From: Archegozetes longisetosus
Taxonomy: Eukaryota; Arthropoda; Arachnida; Sarcoptiformes; Trhypochthoniidae
Reading direction: 5' to 3'
Assembly (NCBI GenBank): GCA_018873245.2
Contig: JAEMBT020000001.1
Location: 12,048,220-12,112,219, forward strand
DNA: 64,000 nt
Both the position numbers and the translations under genes were made by a program. The notes under the pieces were generated by a model that did not search any database, had not been told where the DNA came from, and saw only the letters and a program-made list of their open reading frames with translations. This document shows positions 34,650-47,218 of this stretch, piece after piece. Each line of letters opens with the position of its first letter. Position 1 is the stretch's first letter.

Positions 34650-36940
34650 TAATGAAGAGCATGAGCTAGCAGTGAGCTGAACTACGCTTTGAGTAGACTG
34701 ACCAAATATTTCTCAACTAAAACTGGAATTTTATCAAAAAGTACTGATAAAAAATGGACAAAAACTGGACACTAATTTATTTCAACTATTTTATTTTGAA
34801 TAATCATTGATTACATTTACGAATTTTCTAGTTATATTTTTGATTAGATTTGACTGATTTTAAGAGATTTTCATTATTTTCACATAAGACTTGAATTCAA
34901 TACAACCCATATTAAAGTTTTTAAATACAAATTTCGGCTTTAATTAAATCAATACTCATTAAGCTTCTTTGGTCAGTCCATATCCTCCATAAATGACTGA
35001 AAACTCGTTTAACAAAATCATTACTTATAGGTATAGCCATAACTGTTTTATAATTGTCGACAAATTTTTGAACTCATTTTCGCTAATGTTTTGCAATACT
35101 TCGAAATTACATTCAATTGGTTTACTTTGACTTTCTTTTGGTTTAGGAAAGCATTGAATGAATTAATTTCATCGAATAGTAAGTCTTCGTCGACATAAAT
35201 ATTCAGTAATTTATTCATTTAATTCATTCATTTGTTTATAATTAATTTTATTTTCGATTCAAAAAATTTAATGTTCGAGATTAAACTCAATTCAACTAAT
35301 AAGCACTTTATTATTTGATTTGAGAAACAGTTGATAGAAATCAGAGATAACGAAACGAAACAAACATAACTATTAATGGGTTTGTCTTATAATGACTGAA
35401 GAAATCAATAATAAATTCAATGATATTTTGTACTAAAAACTGATTCATTGATGCATTAAGTCGTTTGCTTAACGTTTTATAATAGAATTTTATGAAATAG
35501 TGATAAGATTTTTGTTGAATTTGTTTTCAAATATACCAATAATAAAAATATAACGAAATTCTACAACACTTTAAAGGGAATTGTGATACATTTGCAGTGC
35601 TTTACCGCAATTGGTTAAATGATTTACTGTTTGTTCACAAAGGTTTTCTCAAACTTGAAAAATGGACTTTTCTATGTCCAGTTCTTACCCCGCACTGGAC
35701 ACTGCTGTGAGACCCAAAATACAATCCAGTCAATCCAGTCCAAAACTGTACGCCTGGTCAGCCTAGCTTTGAGCTGCACTGCACTTAAAGCTCAATTTTG
35801 GCTTTTCTTCGAACCTATAAGCTTGAGCTTCAAGCTTATGCTATAAGAAGCGCAGCTCAAGTTCAAGCTCAAGCTGTTGAGCTTCGAGCTCAGCTCATTT
35901 GAAGTCGATTTATTTAATAAAAACCAGTATTAACTTAAAGTAGTAATGATTATTGAACTACTTCTCGTATGTTAACAAATTAGGTGTTAAATTAGATCTA
36001 TTGAATTGAATGATGAGATGCATTTCTGAATTTTGAATCGTCGTTTTCAAAAAAATTTCACTTTAAACTGAAATTTAATGCAACAACTGTTTATTTAAAG
36101 AGAGATTAATTATATTTTAGATCTTAAAAGTAATTTCTATTTACTCCTTAAATATCTTTATATTCGAAAATAAGATAGTTTCAAATAGCTTTTGAAATTA
36201 TTCAAAATAAGAGAAAATTACTTGAAACTGTCATCAACATGACTTGACAAGAAATACAATGAGAAGACTCACAATTATTTATAAGTGACACAGATATCGA
36301 AGTTTGAATTCATTGTTCAAACTTTACGATCAAAATTAATGTATTTTTGCATAAATACTTTTGTAACTTGATATAAATACTTATTAACGTATAAGTGCGC
36401 TTTAAATGCGCGTATTTAGTGAAACTGAAACTTTTATGGACCACAAAAATGGTCTTAAATGCGTATTTAAAGTGAAACACTAATAAATTCGCTTTAAATG
36501 CACTAGATGACATATAATTTTTGTGTTACGTTGAGGCACTTTATGTTATTTTGAAGAATAAGGATTTTTTGATTTGTTTAACTTAATGGTCGATAATTAG
36601 ATGTTAAGTTTTATTAAACAAAAGCATACAATTCGTTTCAATTACATGTTTATAATGTGTCATGAAAGTGCGTGTTTAAAGTGAAACTGACTTTTTGGAG
36701 CTGGCCTCACTTTATGAAGCTTAAATACGCACATTTTAGGTGAACTTCAACCAAAATAAGTGGTTTTGCCTTAAATGCTATTCATTACTTTAATTTTTAA
36801 TTTTTAACATGAGCTCAGCGCAGCTCACGGCGAACTGAGCAGTAGAAACGCAGCTTAAAGCTCAACAATTCTGAGCTGCGCTTATAGAAGCTAGAAGCTC
36901 GAGCTGGAAGCTCAAGATTCCGGATCAATGCTCTTCACTA
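34650..36940 (-). mobile_element. Composite hAT element(s) with GAGCT-rich ends and transposase remnant
   Basis: The ends match as TAATGAAGAGCAT on the left and ATGCTCTTCACTA on the right. GAGCT-rich zones occur at 34655-34690, 35755-35900 and 36810-36930; the middle zone suggests two elements, one nested or adjacent. On the minus strand, 35210-34960 carries pieces of a hAT C-terminus in two frames, ending with IPISNDFV, RVFSHLWRIW, TDQRSLM. Bases 35750-36120 are an inverted copy of 52690-53100. Within it, 36390-36775 repeats TTAAATGCG..TTTAAAGTGAAAC in both orientations, perhaps a further nested MITE. The ORF at 36310-36513 falls in that repeat and is not a gene. Confidence 0.6.
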
Positions 36941-38062
36941 CCTCAATCCCTATTCCACAAATCATTGACTTTCATTCCTCACAAACCATCTGGTGGTCAA
37001 ACTATCCTATAAGTATATAACAAATTTGAAAACGAGTTCATTTAATCCTTTTTGATATTTTACCAAAAATTGAATTGCTTAGCGATTTGGTTGATTATAA
37101 TTACTGTCATACCGGTATAGTGATTTAAATTATAGTCACACACCACTTTGGTTTATGTTTTTCATTGTTAATAGAAAGGCATGACAATTACCAAATATTT
37201 TTTCTAAGTTACACTAAATAAAGTGAAGCTTTATCGACTTTCTTTTTGGTAATAAGTTATTCTAGGATATTCTTATTCATAGCAATTTATTTGCCTTGTG
37301 TATCCAAATTTTCTTTTCACCCTTCTCATGTAAGACTTATTCTAAGTTCTATGAAATCTTTTTCGAAATATTGATCCTTTTATAAGCTTGAAAATAACAC
37401 ACGAAAGATATATAAGAGATTTATGAACATTTATTAATATAATGAAAGAAAAGTGAATGATTTTATCAAAATTTGAATATTATTCTTATGGTAACACGAT
37501 GTATTCTTTTAATATATAAATGAAAAGTAACAAGTAAACACTCATTCTTAGACACTTTCTTTGTTTTATGTGATTCTAATGAGCATTAATTCGGTTTTTG
37601 ACCACTTTACAATGAATTTCAATTTTTCTGTACAACACGAATGAACATAAACTATTTCCTATATATTGCTCTAACTGAATGAAAAATAAATGAAAAATCT
37701 TAGAATAATAATAATAATAATCAATGAGTTAATTATTAACTTAAATCTTTATTGAAAGTATACATTATAGAAATATTTTCAAACAGAATGATCCTAACGA
37801 AGACAGTTTAGAAATTCGAGGATTAGTTCAAAATAAGTGATTGGTTCATTTAAATCTTACTAACATAATATCAGAACAATAATGTATAAATTTCTGTTAT
37901 ATTAAGTAAGAAAGACTCCTCTAAAATTGCAAGATTAAGGATATCGAGAAAAAATTTAAAATATTCACGAATTAAATTGATAACTTACGATATGTAAGAG
38001 TTTAAAAGATTTTGCAATGATTATCTACACATCTCTTATGTAATTTATTTTTCTTACAGTCA
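36941..38062. other. Intergenic
   Basis: AT-rich with a short TAA trinucleotide run at about 37706-37722. No gene seen. Confidence 0.4.
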
Positions 38063-38317
38063 TCATTGGTGATATTTTTTGATCGCTCGGAACACATCTC
38101 GAGTTTTGCACTTGAAATAAATACCACGAACTCTACAGTCAACGTCTCGATTACATTCAGTACTAGCAACAACTGTTCCTGTGTTGACTATCGCACACTG
38201 ACCGTTAACGCATCTGTTGACCACACCATTGATAGTGCATTCGCTGTCGAAGACACAGGCTGTAGCCAAGCAAGCGATAAAAACCAAAATGAATAGGACT
38301 ATCAACTTATTTTTCAT
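38063..38317 (-). CDS. Secreted Cys-rich peptide
   Basis: The ATG at 38317 (MKNKLIV) is the first true start and gives a signal peptide (LIVLFILVFIACLATA). The mature roughly 64 residues hold eight cysteines in two similar blocks: CVFDSEC..NRCVNGQC and CNRDVDC..FKC. The D-E/V-D-C and RCVNGQC spacing recalls EB-type or other invertebrate disulfide modules that sit in secreted proteins. The overlapping plus-strand ORF is a shadow. A TATA-like TTTATACTG (minus strand) is close to the start. It could be a venom-type, salivary or immune peptide; the sequence does not decide. It may also continue through a 3' exon, since the tail after the last Cys is short and polar. Confidence 0.6.
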   Translation of the reverse strand: MKNKLIVLFILVFIACLATACVFDSECTINGVVNRCVNGQCAIVNTGTVVASTECNRDVDCRVRGIYFKCKTRDVFRAIKKYHQ

Positions 38318-38329
38318 ACCTTCAGTCAA

Positions 38330-41190
38330 ATAAGAGCTTTACTAACTGTGAAGCTTTATTCTTTCATTTTATACTGTTATGCTCGGATATTATTGAGAAA
38401 CACGTAGTCTATTAAAAGTAAATATTTTTTATAAAATTTTTACCTACATTTACATCACATTTTGCAATAAAATTATTTCCAAATAAACTATCAAGTATTG
38501 TAACAGACTGGTTAATTCTGAGAATATATTTGTTTATAAGTTTCATCCATTGCAACATATAGTTTTAAAATAAGGTTTTGTATGTGCATTTAAAACCAGT
38601 TAATTTAGCAAATATTTTTCTCTATAAATTTAATCAATAACAGCCTTTTTCAAACTATCACCTATCTCTATACAATTTTTAATTGGGAGGAAATTTTGAG
38701 TACCAGAAGATATTTTTCAAGATTTAAAGTCTTGGTTTTTCGACTCATTATCTTATTTTAAATTAAATGTTTTATGATCTCTTCTATTCAATCTGAGATA
38801 AAAAGATAATGCCATTGACTAGTTCGCACATCTACTTCAGTCAGCAATTTAAAACCGAAATTAGCCATTAGAGATAAAACTTTTCTGTTTCGATTCTTAT
38901 TAAAAACAGATCAAATACATTAATGCTTAAATAAAAAAGGCACTAACTTAAAATATACTTCGGTCATTAAAATAATAAAGAGAATTACAAAAGTGCTTGA
39001 AAAGTGCATATAATTGAATTTATAATAAATACTGAAAGTGTCCGCAGTTATTCTGCGAACAGAACCCAATTCTTCGAGCCATATTCTTCAAAGTATTAAC
39101 CAAATTTTCAGTACTTTATATAAGGTTTTAATTCAAAAAGTGTTTTTTAAATAACATAGCGTTATTCACTGCATCGATTGATTTCATAAGCTTATTCAGC
39201 TATTTGTTTAAGAGCTATATGTTGCATAAGGTTAATCAATTGTTTACAAACTAGTTTTTAAATAGATAGTTGTATAACATAAAACTAGCTGATTCAGTAA
39301 ATGATATTTTATTAAGTTTCATCTAAATTATGTGATATATAGCTTCCAAGTTTTTAATAGTGCGTATGAGGTCTGTAAGAAATGTAAGTAAAATTTATGA
39401 TTTAAGTTTAAAAATTGAGATAAACAATAAAGCCAAACTAGTCGTGCTTTGCCGAGGTATAATTACACAAAGACTAAGTTATTCTAATTTAATGAAAATT
39501 TAACTTCCAGAACTAAAAATTATAAGTGTAATGGCATAGATTGGAGGAATAAGAGTTCAGTAGCAGCGAATGCAGATAGTGATAATCGTGCAGCTTTGAG
39601 CTGTATGAATGAACAATGAACTAGTGGAATACTTTAACTTTGATTTTCTATACTTGCAAAGTTCTACAAGCTATCTCAAATTAACTTCACTTCAACAAAT
39701 TTATTTCTCTATTTTATAAGTAAATACGTGATAAGTTATTAATAATATATTTTAAGTTAAAATGTAGTAAAAATTCATAAGGATTTATTTCCATTGATTA
39801 ATATGTATAACATTACACGAATAAAAAACATTTGTACACTGTGGCAATTGATCAAACACTTGCAAGCTTGGACAAAATGGTTACAGCTTTGAATATTCTG
39901 ATGTTTTAATTATATGTTAGTTCAGTTACTCATTAAATCAAAATATGACTTCTAGACGTAAATTTTTTATTAAAATGTCATGTTGCAAAACTAGTATTAA
40001 AATGGAAAAATAATTACCTATAATAGATATTGAAAATGTTGAATATTAGCTCCTAAACAGCTTTTAACTCTTTTATATTACTATATCAAACTTCTATGGG
40101 TTTCGAGAGTTGTCTATATCTTTTTAAAATAATATATTTGATTAATGAGTAAGTTTTTGGAACATTATACAGGTATTTTGCAACAATTTTTAAGCTAATC
40201 TTAATTTTAAGTCAAAACTGATTATTAAAAGGTATATTTCTGATAACTTTTTTATCTTTATTCAGTTTTTACATCTCGTTGATGAGTAATACTGAAGAAA
40301 ATTTCAGTCAAAATATACATTCATTATTAATTGCACAATACCTATTTTAAACTATCAAAAATGAAAACAAAAATTTTTTGAAAATTTACAAATGCCAATA
40401 GATTTAATTATTGATAGCACTCATCGACAATTCATAGGAATACCCTCACGATAAAATCTTAGTTAACAATCAGTACATTGATAATGAATGAATATAATTC
40501 GGAACAGCATCAGTACACAGTTGTGTGCATTTACTAATGACAGAATCGATTCACTTTAATTTACGTTTAATTAAGTAGTATAAGAACAAATCGATGGTGA
40601 AGATAAGACGGGGTCAATATTTAATTTACACAACGCATTGAGAAACTAATTCAAATTAGATGAGGTTTATGAAAAAATGAACTTAAAACTTATTAGAACA
40701 TCAATAAAAATAGTAAATGTATCGACATTTTCAATAATTTTCATAACATCACTCAAAAGTAAAAATTATACTAATAAAATCAAATTCTAGTGAAATGCAT
40801 GATACTAGGTATTACAATGCATCTAAACAATAAGATCATGTCATATATTCGCTGTCCTTGAGTACGAGCATATTCTTGGAAAAAGCAAAATTCTTAAAGT
40901 ACATCTAAGATACTAGTAATTTGTGCTAATTCGATGTAAATAGTAATAAACCAAATTTCCCCTTTAATGTAGGGTAATAAAACCTATTATAAAACAAGAT
41001 TGTCTTATTGTTAAAACTCGTGTTCAGATTTTAATAAGATAAACTTAAAGCAAAGATTTGAGTTAAAATCTTAATTGTCTGAAATTTTGATCGAAAGCAC
41101 TTCTTCGCAAACAAAGATGCAATCAGTTTTAGTTTAGTCGTCAAAATTTAGAGAAAAATAATATTCGTGCTTTCAATATTAATTCTTAAA
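38330..41190. other. Gene-poor AT-rich stretch
   Basis: About 2.9 kb without a supported gene, RNA gene or paired repeat. It is the longest featureless stretch between genes in the window. Confidence 0.4.
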
Positions 41191-41191
41191 T

Positions 41192-41317
41192 GAAGAGCTT
41201 ATTTCCAAAAGGGCTTAAGTGTCCATATTATAAAGTCCTGTAAAGATCATAGTGGACGCTCAAAGAAACGGACCGTATAATATAGGCACTTAAGCCTTTT
41301 AGGAAATAAACTTCAAA
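41192..41317. mobile_element. Short MITE related to the 47219-49596 element
   Basis: GAAGAGCTTATTTCCAAAAG at the left is mirrored by CTTTTAGGAAATAAACTTC at the right (about 126 bp). The GCTTATTTCC core resembles the TIR of the larger element at 47219. It sits about 50 bp upstream of the first secreted-peptide copy. Confidence 0.5.
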
Positions 41318-41371
41318 TAACAATTTAAATTATATTTACAATAGAATAAGAGCTTATTATTTAACAAAATA

Positions 41372-41581
41372 GTTATAAACTTAGCCAAATTGTTAACTAA
41401 GTTGCTAACTTTCAGTTTAATATTTGCACTTGTTTTAACACCAAGTCAAGTGAAATGTCAGCGAAGGGGTCATCTGCAATCAAGTTGTAGTCGATGTAGA
41501 TGTGATCTGCGAGGCTATTCTTTTAGTAATCCAGCGCGTGGGAGATGTCGTATTCCATTCACATCGTGTAGTCAAAGATAA
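41372..41581 (+). pseudogene. Secreted peptide family copy A (Cys-rich; start codon lost)
   Basis: Reads INLAKLLTKLLTF through a signal-peptide core (SLIFALVLTPSQVKC) into a mature, basic, six-Cys segment (SSCSRCRC, RCRIPFTSC) ending at 41581. Where the relatives have ATG there is ATA, and the upstream frame meets a stop before any ATG, so translation would need a non-AUG start or an undetected 5' exon. The mature part is otherwise intact, so sequence error or very recent loss is possible. Confidence 0.5.
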
Positions 41582-42696
41582 AGATTAAGATTTTCTTAAC
41601 TGTTTCAATGTAGATATGTTTAAAAATTAATCAGTACAAGTGTTTCTTCAGCTATATCGAGTAAATGATTGATTATTAGAAATTTTTCTCATTGTGGATG
41701 CCGTTTTTTAGTTTCCTCTTCTCAATAGACATTATTTTAAAGTTAGAAAATACCATATTCCTACTATAAAATTTTAATTTTTTGTTATATAATTTGATAG
41801 AAATAAACAATTCGTTTTACAACTTAAAACTTTGTTAGAGAAAATTAATGAAAATTTGAGCTCTCATTTTATAGGAGAAATAATGAAACCTTATTTGAAA
41901 CTAAATTTTTATTCACTTGTAATTTAAATGCAGTTGATTTAAAAATAAAGTTTCCAAGCGCATAATTCGATATTCTATTGACAATGGAGTCTAAAGGCAC
42001 TAGAAATAAGTGAAAACTTGTTTCAAAAAGTACAAAAATAAAATCTTTTCCTAAAAGGGCGTAAAGACCAATTTTAATATAAAGTGTATGAATCGCATAA
42101 GAGTTTTTTAATTTTCAAGACTCCTAATCTCATAATCCAATCTCATAGTACAAACCTTTTCACTCATTATTATTAATTTATTAATTTGTTTTCGTGACTT
42201 ATTTTTGTAGTAGACTGTTCTACTTAGTCTTACTACAGCGATGTTTTAAACACTTGTTTTGTTAAAATGACTTTATTGACTAAATAAGTACGAAGAACTG
42301 TCATCTATACAAAATTATCGCGCTTTTATATAGAGCGCAGATTATAGTTTTAAAGAGTTGCACTTCTCTGAGGAAATGTGAATTAAACAAACAAAAATAG
42401 AGGTTTAGTGTAGGTTAGGATTATAAGTTAGAGGTTACCTACAATTTTGACTTCACTTTCAGACAAAAACATTATTTTTAATTTGATTTAATCAATTTGT
42501 TCAAACCCTGGGTCGAACTAAGAGATAAGATGTTTGAAAAGTTTTGAAAAGTAAAAATCATGTCGCAGCTAAAGTTCAAAACAGTTCAGTTTATGATTGA
42601 AATTTTAAGGCTTCTAGAAAGAAAGTTTTAATTTGCGCATCTTTGAGACAAACTTTCAAGTGGAAATCAAATTCTAATAAAACTAATACAGTGTTT
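41582..42696. other. Intergenic
   Basis: No gene seen. A CCTAAAAGGGCGTAAAG-like remnant at about 42050 recalls the MITE ends at 41192. Confidence 0.4.
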
Positions 42697-43032
42697 TTCG
42701 ATTGCTTTTAACGGAACGGCAAATAACTAACGGCTCGACCGTCGCCCGCAAATAACAACGTTTTGTCAAAACTAAATAACAGCAAGTACTTCTTATATAT
42801 AACTGTTAAATGTTTACAAAATTTGCAAATTTAACTAAATATGAATACAAATCAAATATGAATTATAAAACTAAAACTATATCCACATTAATCTTATCCA
42901 TAACTTGGTTTGTGTTGAATAAATGTTTGCAATTCGATGCATTGCTCAAAGTAATCGATGCGTTATTTAGTTTTAACGTTAAAGTTATTGCGGGCTTAAA
43001 GTTATTTGCCGTTCCGTTAAAAGCAATCGAAA
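42697..43032. mobile_element. Inverted-repeat MITE, about 336 bp
   Basis: The left arm (TCGATTGCTTTTAACGGAAC, then GGCAAATAAC, later CGCCCGCAAATAAC) is mirrored by the right arm (GCGGGCTTAAAGTTATTTGCC and GTTCCGTTAAAAGCAATCGA). Arms run about 80 bp each. The ORF within it (42810-43049) is incidental. Confidence 0.62.
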
Positions 43033-43518
43033 CGAAGAACTCAAAATGAAATTTATGAGATCAAGAAATTTTTAAAATTAAGTATAAGGACCGAACGAGT
43101 AATTGAGCTCTTTATTTAAAATTCTAGTGGATATAAATTACAAGTGAAGAAAATTTAATTTCAAATAAGGTTTCATTTTTTCTCGTATGAAGTTATAAGT
43201 TTAAAGAATTTCATGAAGTTTTTTACTATATTTAAAGTTCATATAAATTTATTCAAATTATTTACTTATCTGTATAAATACATTATTGTAAATAAAAGTC
43301 AAATATTTTTATTAAGATTCACAGAGTTTTTAATTGTCATACGAATTTTTAATATTTATCTAATTATATAAACTATAATTTAGAGTCTATAACAGAAAAT
43401 AATATTTTTTGTGTGAAAAGCTATAAACTAAAAGACTTGATATTTGAAATGAGAAAAACTGTTGATAAGTAATCATTCGCTTGATGTAACGGAAAAAAAT
43501 ACTTGTATTTATTAATTC

Positions 43519-43707
43519 TTAGCCATATCTATATCTTCGACCAGATCTTCCATATCCTCCATATCCTCCATATCCAAAATTATATTCTCTCGGACGATGT
43601 CTTCGAAGATAACCCCATCTTTGGCACATTGCTTGATTTGATGTTAGAATAAACACGAGTATTAAACTAAGTGTTAGTATATTAGTTAACAATTTAGAAA
43701 AATTCAT
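43519..43707 (-). CDS. Secreted peptide family copy B (Gly/Tyr/Arg-rich), intact
   Basis: ATG at 43707 gives 62 residues: signal peptide (MNFSKLLTNILTL, LILVFILTSNQAMC), then a mature roughly 34-residue peptide rich in Arg, Gly and Tyr with GYGGYGGYGRSGRRYRYG at its end. Such Gly/Tyr repeats with cationic residues are seen in some invertebrate antimicrobial peptides; the resemblance is compositional. The longer open frame upstream of this ATG has no ATG of its own. It is the only family copy here with both start codon and frame intact. Confidence 0.6.
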   Translation of the reverse strand: MNFSKLLTNILTLSLILVFILTSNQAMCQRWGYLRRHRPREYNFGYGGYGGYGRSGRRYRYG

Positions 43708-44017
43708 ATCTATTTTCCTTGAATCATAAGCTCTTGTTCTGCTGTAAATATAATCAGAATTGTCATTTAAGAAAAACTTTGAGAGCACAAATATTCTTTC
43801 TCTAGATTTTGAAGGCTTAACTAAAACTGATTGTATCTTCGTTTTCGAAGTGTTACATTTATAATTATACGATCGAAGTTGACACGTGTATAACAAAATC
43901 TATATGTTGATGCTTGGAAGAGAGGAAATTGTGCTTTGTTAAAAATCGACAAAAATAAAGTTTCTGAGGAACTTACCGGGAAACTGTTTTCACAAGCCTT
44001 TTTGTAAGGATATCATA

Positions 44018-44148
44018 CTCTAATGTTTGACGGTGTTAATGGTGAATATCCTTGACTATAGCCTCCATAACCAAAAAGTCTCGCGGACCACATAGGTACA
44101 AGAATTGAACTGTGCTAGTAAATTAGTTAACAATTTTGCTAAATTCAT
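44018..44148 (-). pseudogene. Secreted peptide family copy C, truncated
   Basis: ATG at 44148 keeps MNLAKLLTNLLA, then a deletion removes most of the signal peptide and the frame ends within 30 codons. The upstream 300 bp (to about 44510) duplicate the region upstream of copy B, including GGAAACTGTTTTCACAAG, so B and C arose by tandem duplication. Confidence 0.55.
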
Positions 44149-44961
44149 ATCTTTTTTCGTGAATCATAAGCTCTTATTCTATTTTTAGCATAATTTAAAT
44201 TATCAATTAGGAAAAAACATTGAAAACACAAATATACCTTTCTTCTTCAAATTTCGATAACTAAATTAAAACTGATTGTAACTTCGTTTTTGAAGAAGTG
44301 TTATTATTAAATGATCATAATTGATATGTATGTAAAAAATAGCTATATATTAATGAGCGGAAGAGAGAAACTGTAATCTATTTAAAATATGATGATAATA
44401 TAGAGTTATTAAAGTATCTTCCAGGAAACTGTTTTCACAAGTTTTTCTTAGAATATAGCTCAAAACTTCTATTTTAAAAGTTTGTTAAACCCTAATGTTT
44501 GACTTTGCAATTTTGAAAGTCCCGTCGCAAGTTTTGTCAACGAATGTAGAATATATTAATATGCGTATAACTTATACTACATAACTACTAATTATATACT
44601 GTGAAGCGTTCAGGGATGTCGTATAGCAGAAGGGCCGCGTAAATTAAAATGCGTTTTTCTAAAAATTATTTGATCCTCTGATTTCTTATTAAAGTTAAGC
44701 ACTAGAGTTTGATATCCTTGAGAAACCAGAGTTTTAGATCTATATCTACACAGAAAGCGTAGGAAATAGCTTTCCGGAAAAAATCGAAAACTTTATCGTC
44801 ACTTTTTAATAGATTACGATTTCTTTCCTCCGCACGTTAGTATACAGCTATTTTTCACATACATGTCAATTATGATCAAATAATAACAAATATAATAATT
44901 CAAAAACAAAGATATAATCAATCATAGTTTAGTCAAAATTTGGAGACGAAAAAAAATATTT
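44149..44961. other. Duplicated flank of the peptide cluster
   Basis: Bases 44149-44510 duplicate 43710-44010. Bases 44510-44900 show nothing coding. Confidence 0.4.
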
Positions 44962-45228
44962 ATGCTTCAATGGTTTTTACTAAATGACAGTTCTAATTAT
45001 ATTTACAACAGAATAACAGCTTATGATTCAAGAAAAATAAGTACAAATTTCGCCAAATTGTTAAATAATTTACTAACATTCAATTCAATACTTATACTTA
45101 TTTTAACATCAAGTCAGGTGAAATGTCGGCGAAGGCTTCGTCCTAGACTGAGGTGTAGAGGGTTGTCATGTGAAATACGAATTTATGGTTTTGATGTACG
45201 AGGATATAGTTTAGTATATTTTCGCTGA
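44962..45228 (+). pseudogene. Secreted peptide family copy D (Arg-rich; family start codon changed)
   Basis: The family signal peptide is present (TNFAKLLNNLLTF, SILILILTSSQVKC) followed by a mature RRRLRPRLRCRGLSCEIR segment. At the family ATG position the codon is ACA. The frame is open upstream to an ATG at 44962 that the relatives do not share as a start; using it would bury the signal peptide. The end also looks shifted, because family-like AGGTATAGATTAAG follows the stop. Probably a pseudogene, but expression from the upstream ATG cannot be excluded. Confidence 0.5.
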
Positions 45229-45295
45229 AGGTATAGATTAAGATCTTAATAGTTTCTATATAGATTTGGTTAAGAATTAATAAATACAAGTAACC

Positions 45296-45665
45296 TTACG
45301 ACAAAAAATCCGAAAATCAGTGGGATATTTTCAGAATTAATTTTTTGACCTCAACCTGATTGAAAGCCTATGAAGAATAATAAACGATATTATTAAGAAA
45401 GAAGAACAAAAAAATTTTAACTGTGGGTCGAAAATGAACAAAATATGAGACAATTTATAATTAGGAGTATAAGAGTCGTTTTACAAAAGTATGAAAAGAC
45501 ACATTGAAAAGTGTATAGCTGCAGAGGGAAATCGAATTAAATTGTTGTTTCTGTTTAGTTGTAATAATTAGAATCAAATGCATTCTTGTGATAAATTTGA
45601 AGTCAAAATATTGTAATTTTCATTAAAAACTTTACAGTTACTTTTCCGGACTTTTTGTCGCGAGG
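45296..45665 (+). mobile_element. Tc1-like element, internally deleted
   Basis: The ends CGACAAAAAATCCGAAAA and TTTCCGGACTTTTTGTCG form imperfect Tc1-type TIRs. Inside, 45349-45460 keeps the C-terminal catalytic stretch (DLNLIESL, a stop, then RIINDIIKKEE). The rest of the transposase is gone. Confidence 0.7.
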
Positions 45666-45851
45666 TATACATATGCCAATTGCTATCAAATAATTATAAA
45701 TATAGCTCTTCTAATAAAGGAAGATGATTTCAGTTTTAGTTTAGTTATCAAAGTTTAGAGAAGAAAAACATTTATATTTGCAATGTTTTTCCTATGTAAT
45801 TCTAATTGTATCTAAAACGGAATAAGAGCTTATGATTCAAGAAAAATAGTT

Positions 45852-46054
45852 ATGAATTTAGTAAAATTTTTAACTAAGTTGTTTACTTTAATTTAATATT
45901 TGTACTTATTTTAACATCAAGTCAAGTAAAATGTCAGCAAAGTTGTAGTCGACGAAGATGTAGTACGCGACGTTATTTTCCTGTTGTTCCAGTTATATAT
46001 GGTCAACGACAGAGATCAAGATTTTTTCAACGACCGCGATATAGATATGTTTAA
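45852..46054 (+). pseudogene. Secreted peptide family copy E (Arg-rich), frameshifted
   Basis: ATG at 45852 reads MNLVKFLTKLFTLI and stops. After a small deletion in the signal peptide, the family frame resumes (TSSQVKCQQSCSRRRCSTRR ...) and ends in RYRYV at 46054. The mature portion is long, Arg-rich and has three Cys including the signal-end Cys, different again from copies A, B and D. Confidence 0.55.
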
Positions 46055-47218
46055 CAATTAATAACTAAAAGTATTTTTTCTATTATATCATGCAAATAAC
46101 AAATTATAAGCTGTTTTTCTCATTTAAATATCGTACCTTTTCACTTTACTTTCACAAATGTAAATTATCTTTCAAGTTTGAAAACACCGGTATTATCTTT
46201 TACAAGCCTTAAAGTATTTATTTTTATAATTGGATAAAAATTAAAATTTTGCTTATTAATTCAAAACCCTCTTGGATCCCAGGGAAAACAAGTTTGACAT
46301 CCATTTAAAATAAGTTCATTTACATAGATAAATATTTAATTTGAATGAATAAATATGATCTTTATAAGTAGCAAAAATTGAAACTCTGCGAATTTATTGC
46401 TCCATAAGAGAAAAAGTGAAATCTTATTTGAAGTTAAATTTTCTTCATTTGTAACTTATATCCAGTAGAGCTTAAATGAAAAATTGAATCTATTTTTTGG
46501 TCTGTGATTAATATTTCAACAAAACTTTTCTTGATCTCAGAAATATTATTTTAAGCTCTTATTAGTTTCATTAGAATTTGATTTCCAATTACTTCAATAG
46601 TTTTAGAGTCCATTCTCATTAGTGTTACGAATCGCGCACTCGAAAACTTAATATGTGGTAATAAAGGTCTGTAGCCGTTTAACGCATTATTGATTAGCCG
46701 AATTCTTGAGATTTTAAGGTGAACTTCAAGGAGAGCTGATCGAAAGTTTACTGAAATTCAAGCTATTCATATCATGTGTTAAAATAAAAATTTTATTTTA
46801 TATGTTCCAAAATTCTTTTGATAGTTATCCAATTAAAGATTAGCTTAAGTAGTCTCTAACGATCTATCGAACATCAAATATGAAAAATTTCTTGATATCT
46901 CACGAGGGAAGTTCGGGACTATGTAATAACCGATTTCAAAAATATTTTTATGGCATAAATAACATGTCATATGATGTTCGAAAAGGCATATAAAAAAGGC
47001 TGACCGCTAGACACTTATGAGTTATGACCACCCAAAAAGTGATTTTCTATGGCTTATTACTATTGATTCCTATGTGTTTTGCCTATCAAAATGTACTCTA
47101 ATTCAGTCAAATTACTCAACGAATGGCAATAATATTGTTAACAAGGAAAAACTTCAAGACATTTTGAACAAATAAAAAGATAAGCTGAAATTTCATAGCT
47201 AAAAGTAAGTTTCTATAT
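46055..47218. other. Intergenic, nothing seen
   Basis: AT-rich flank between the peptide cluster and the transposon. Confidence 0.4.

Noticed and set aside
35619-35846. ORF inside the hAT composite
   Set aside because: Crosses GAGCT-rich repeats and shows no protein motif.
41390-41581. Start codon of peptide copy A at 41390
   Set aside because: That codon is TTG; the family start position carries ATA, so a normal start is not supported.
42810-43049. ORF at the inverted-repeat MITE
   Set aside because: Its 3' half is the MITE arm; no recognisable product.
43708-43896. Upstream extension of peptide copy B
   Set aside because: Open frame without an ATG; it would displace the signal peptide from the N-terminus.
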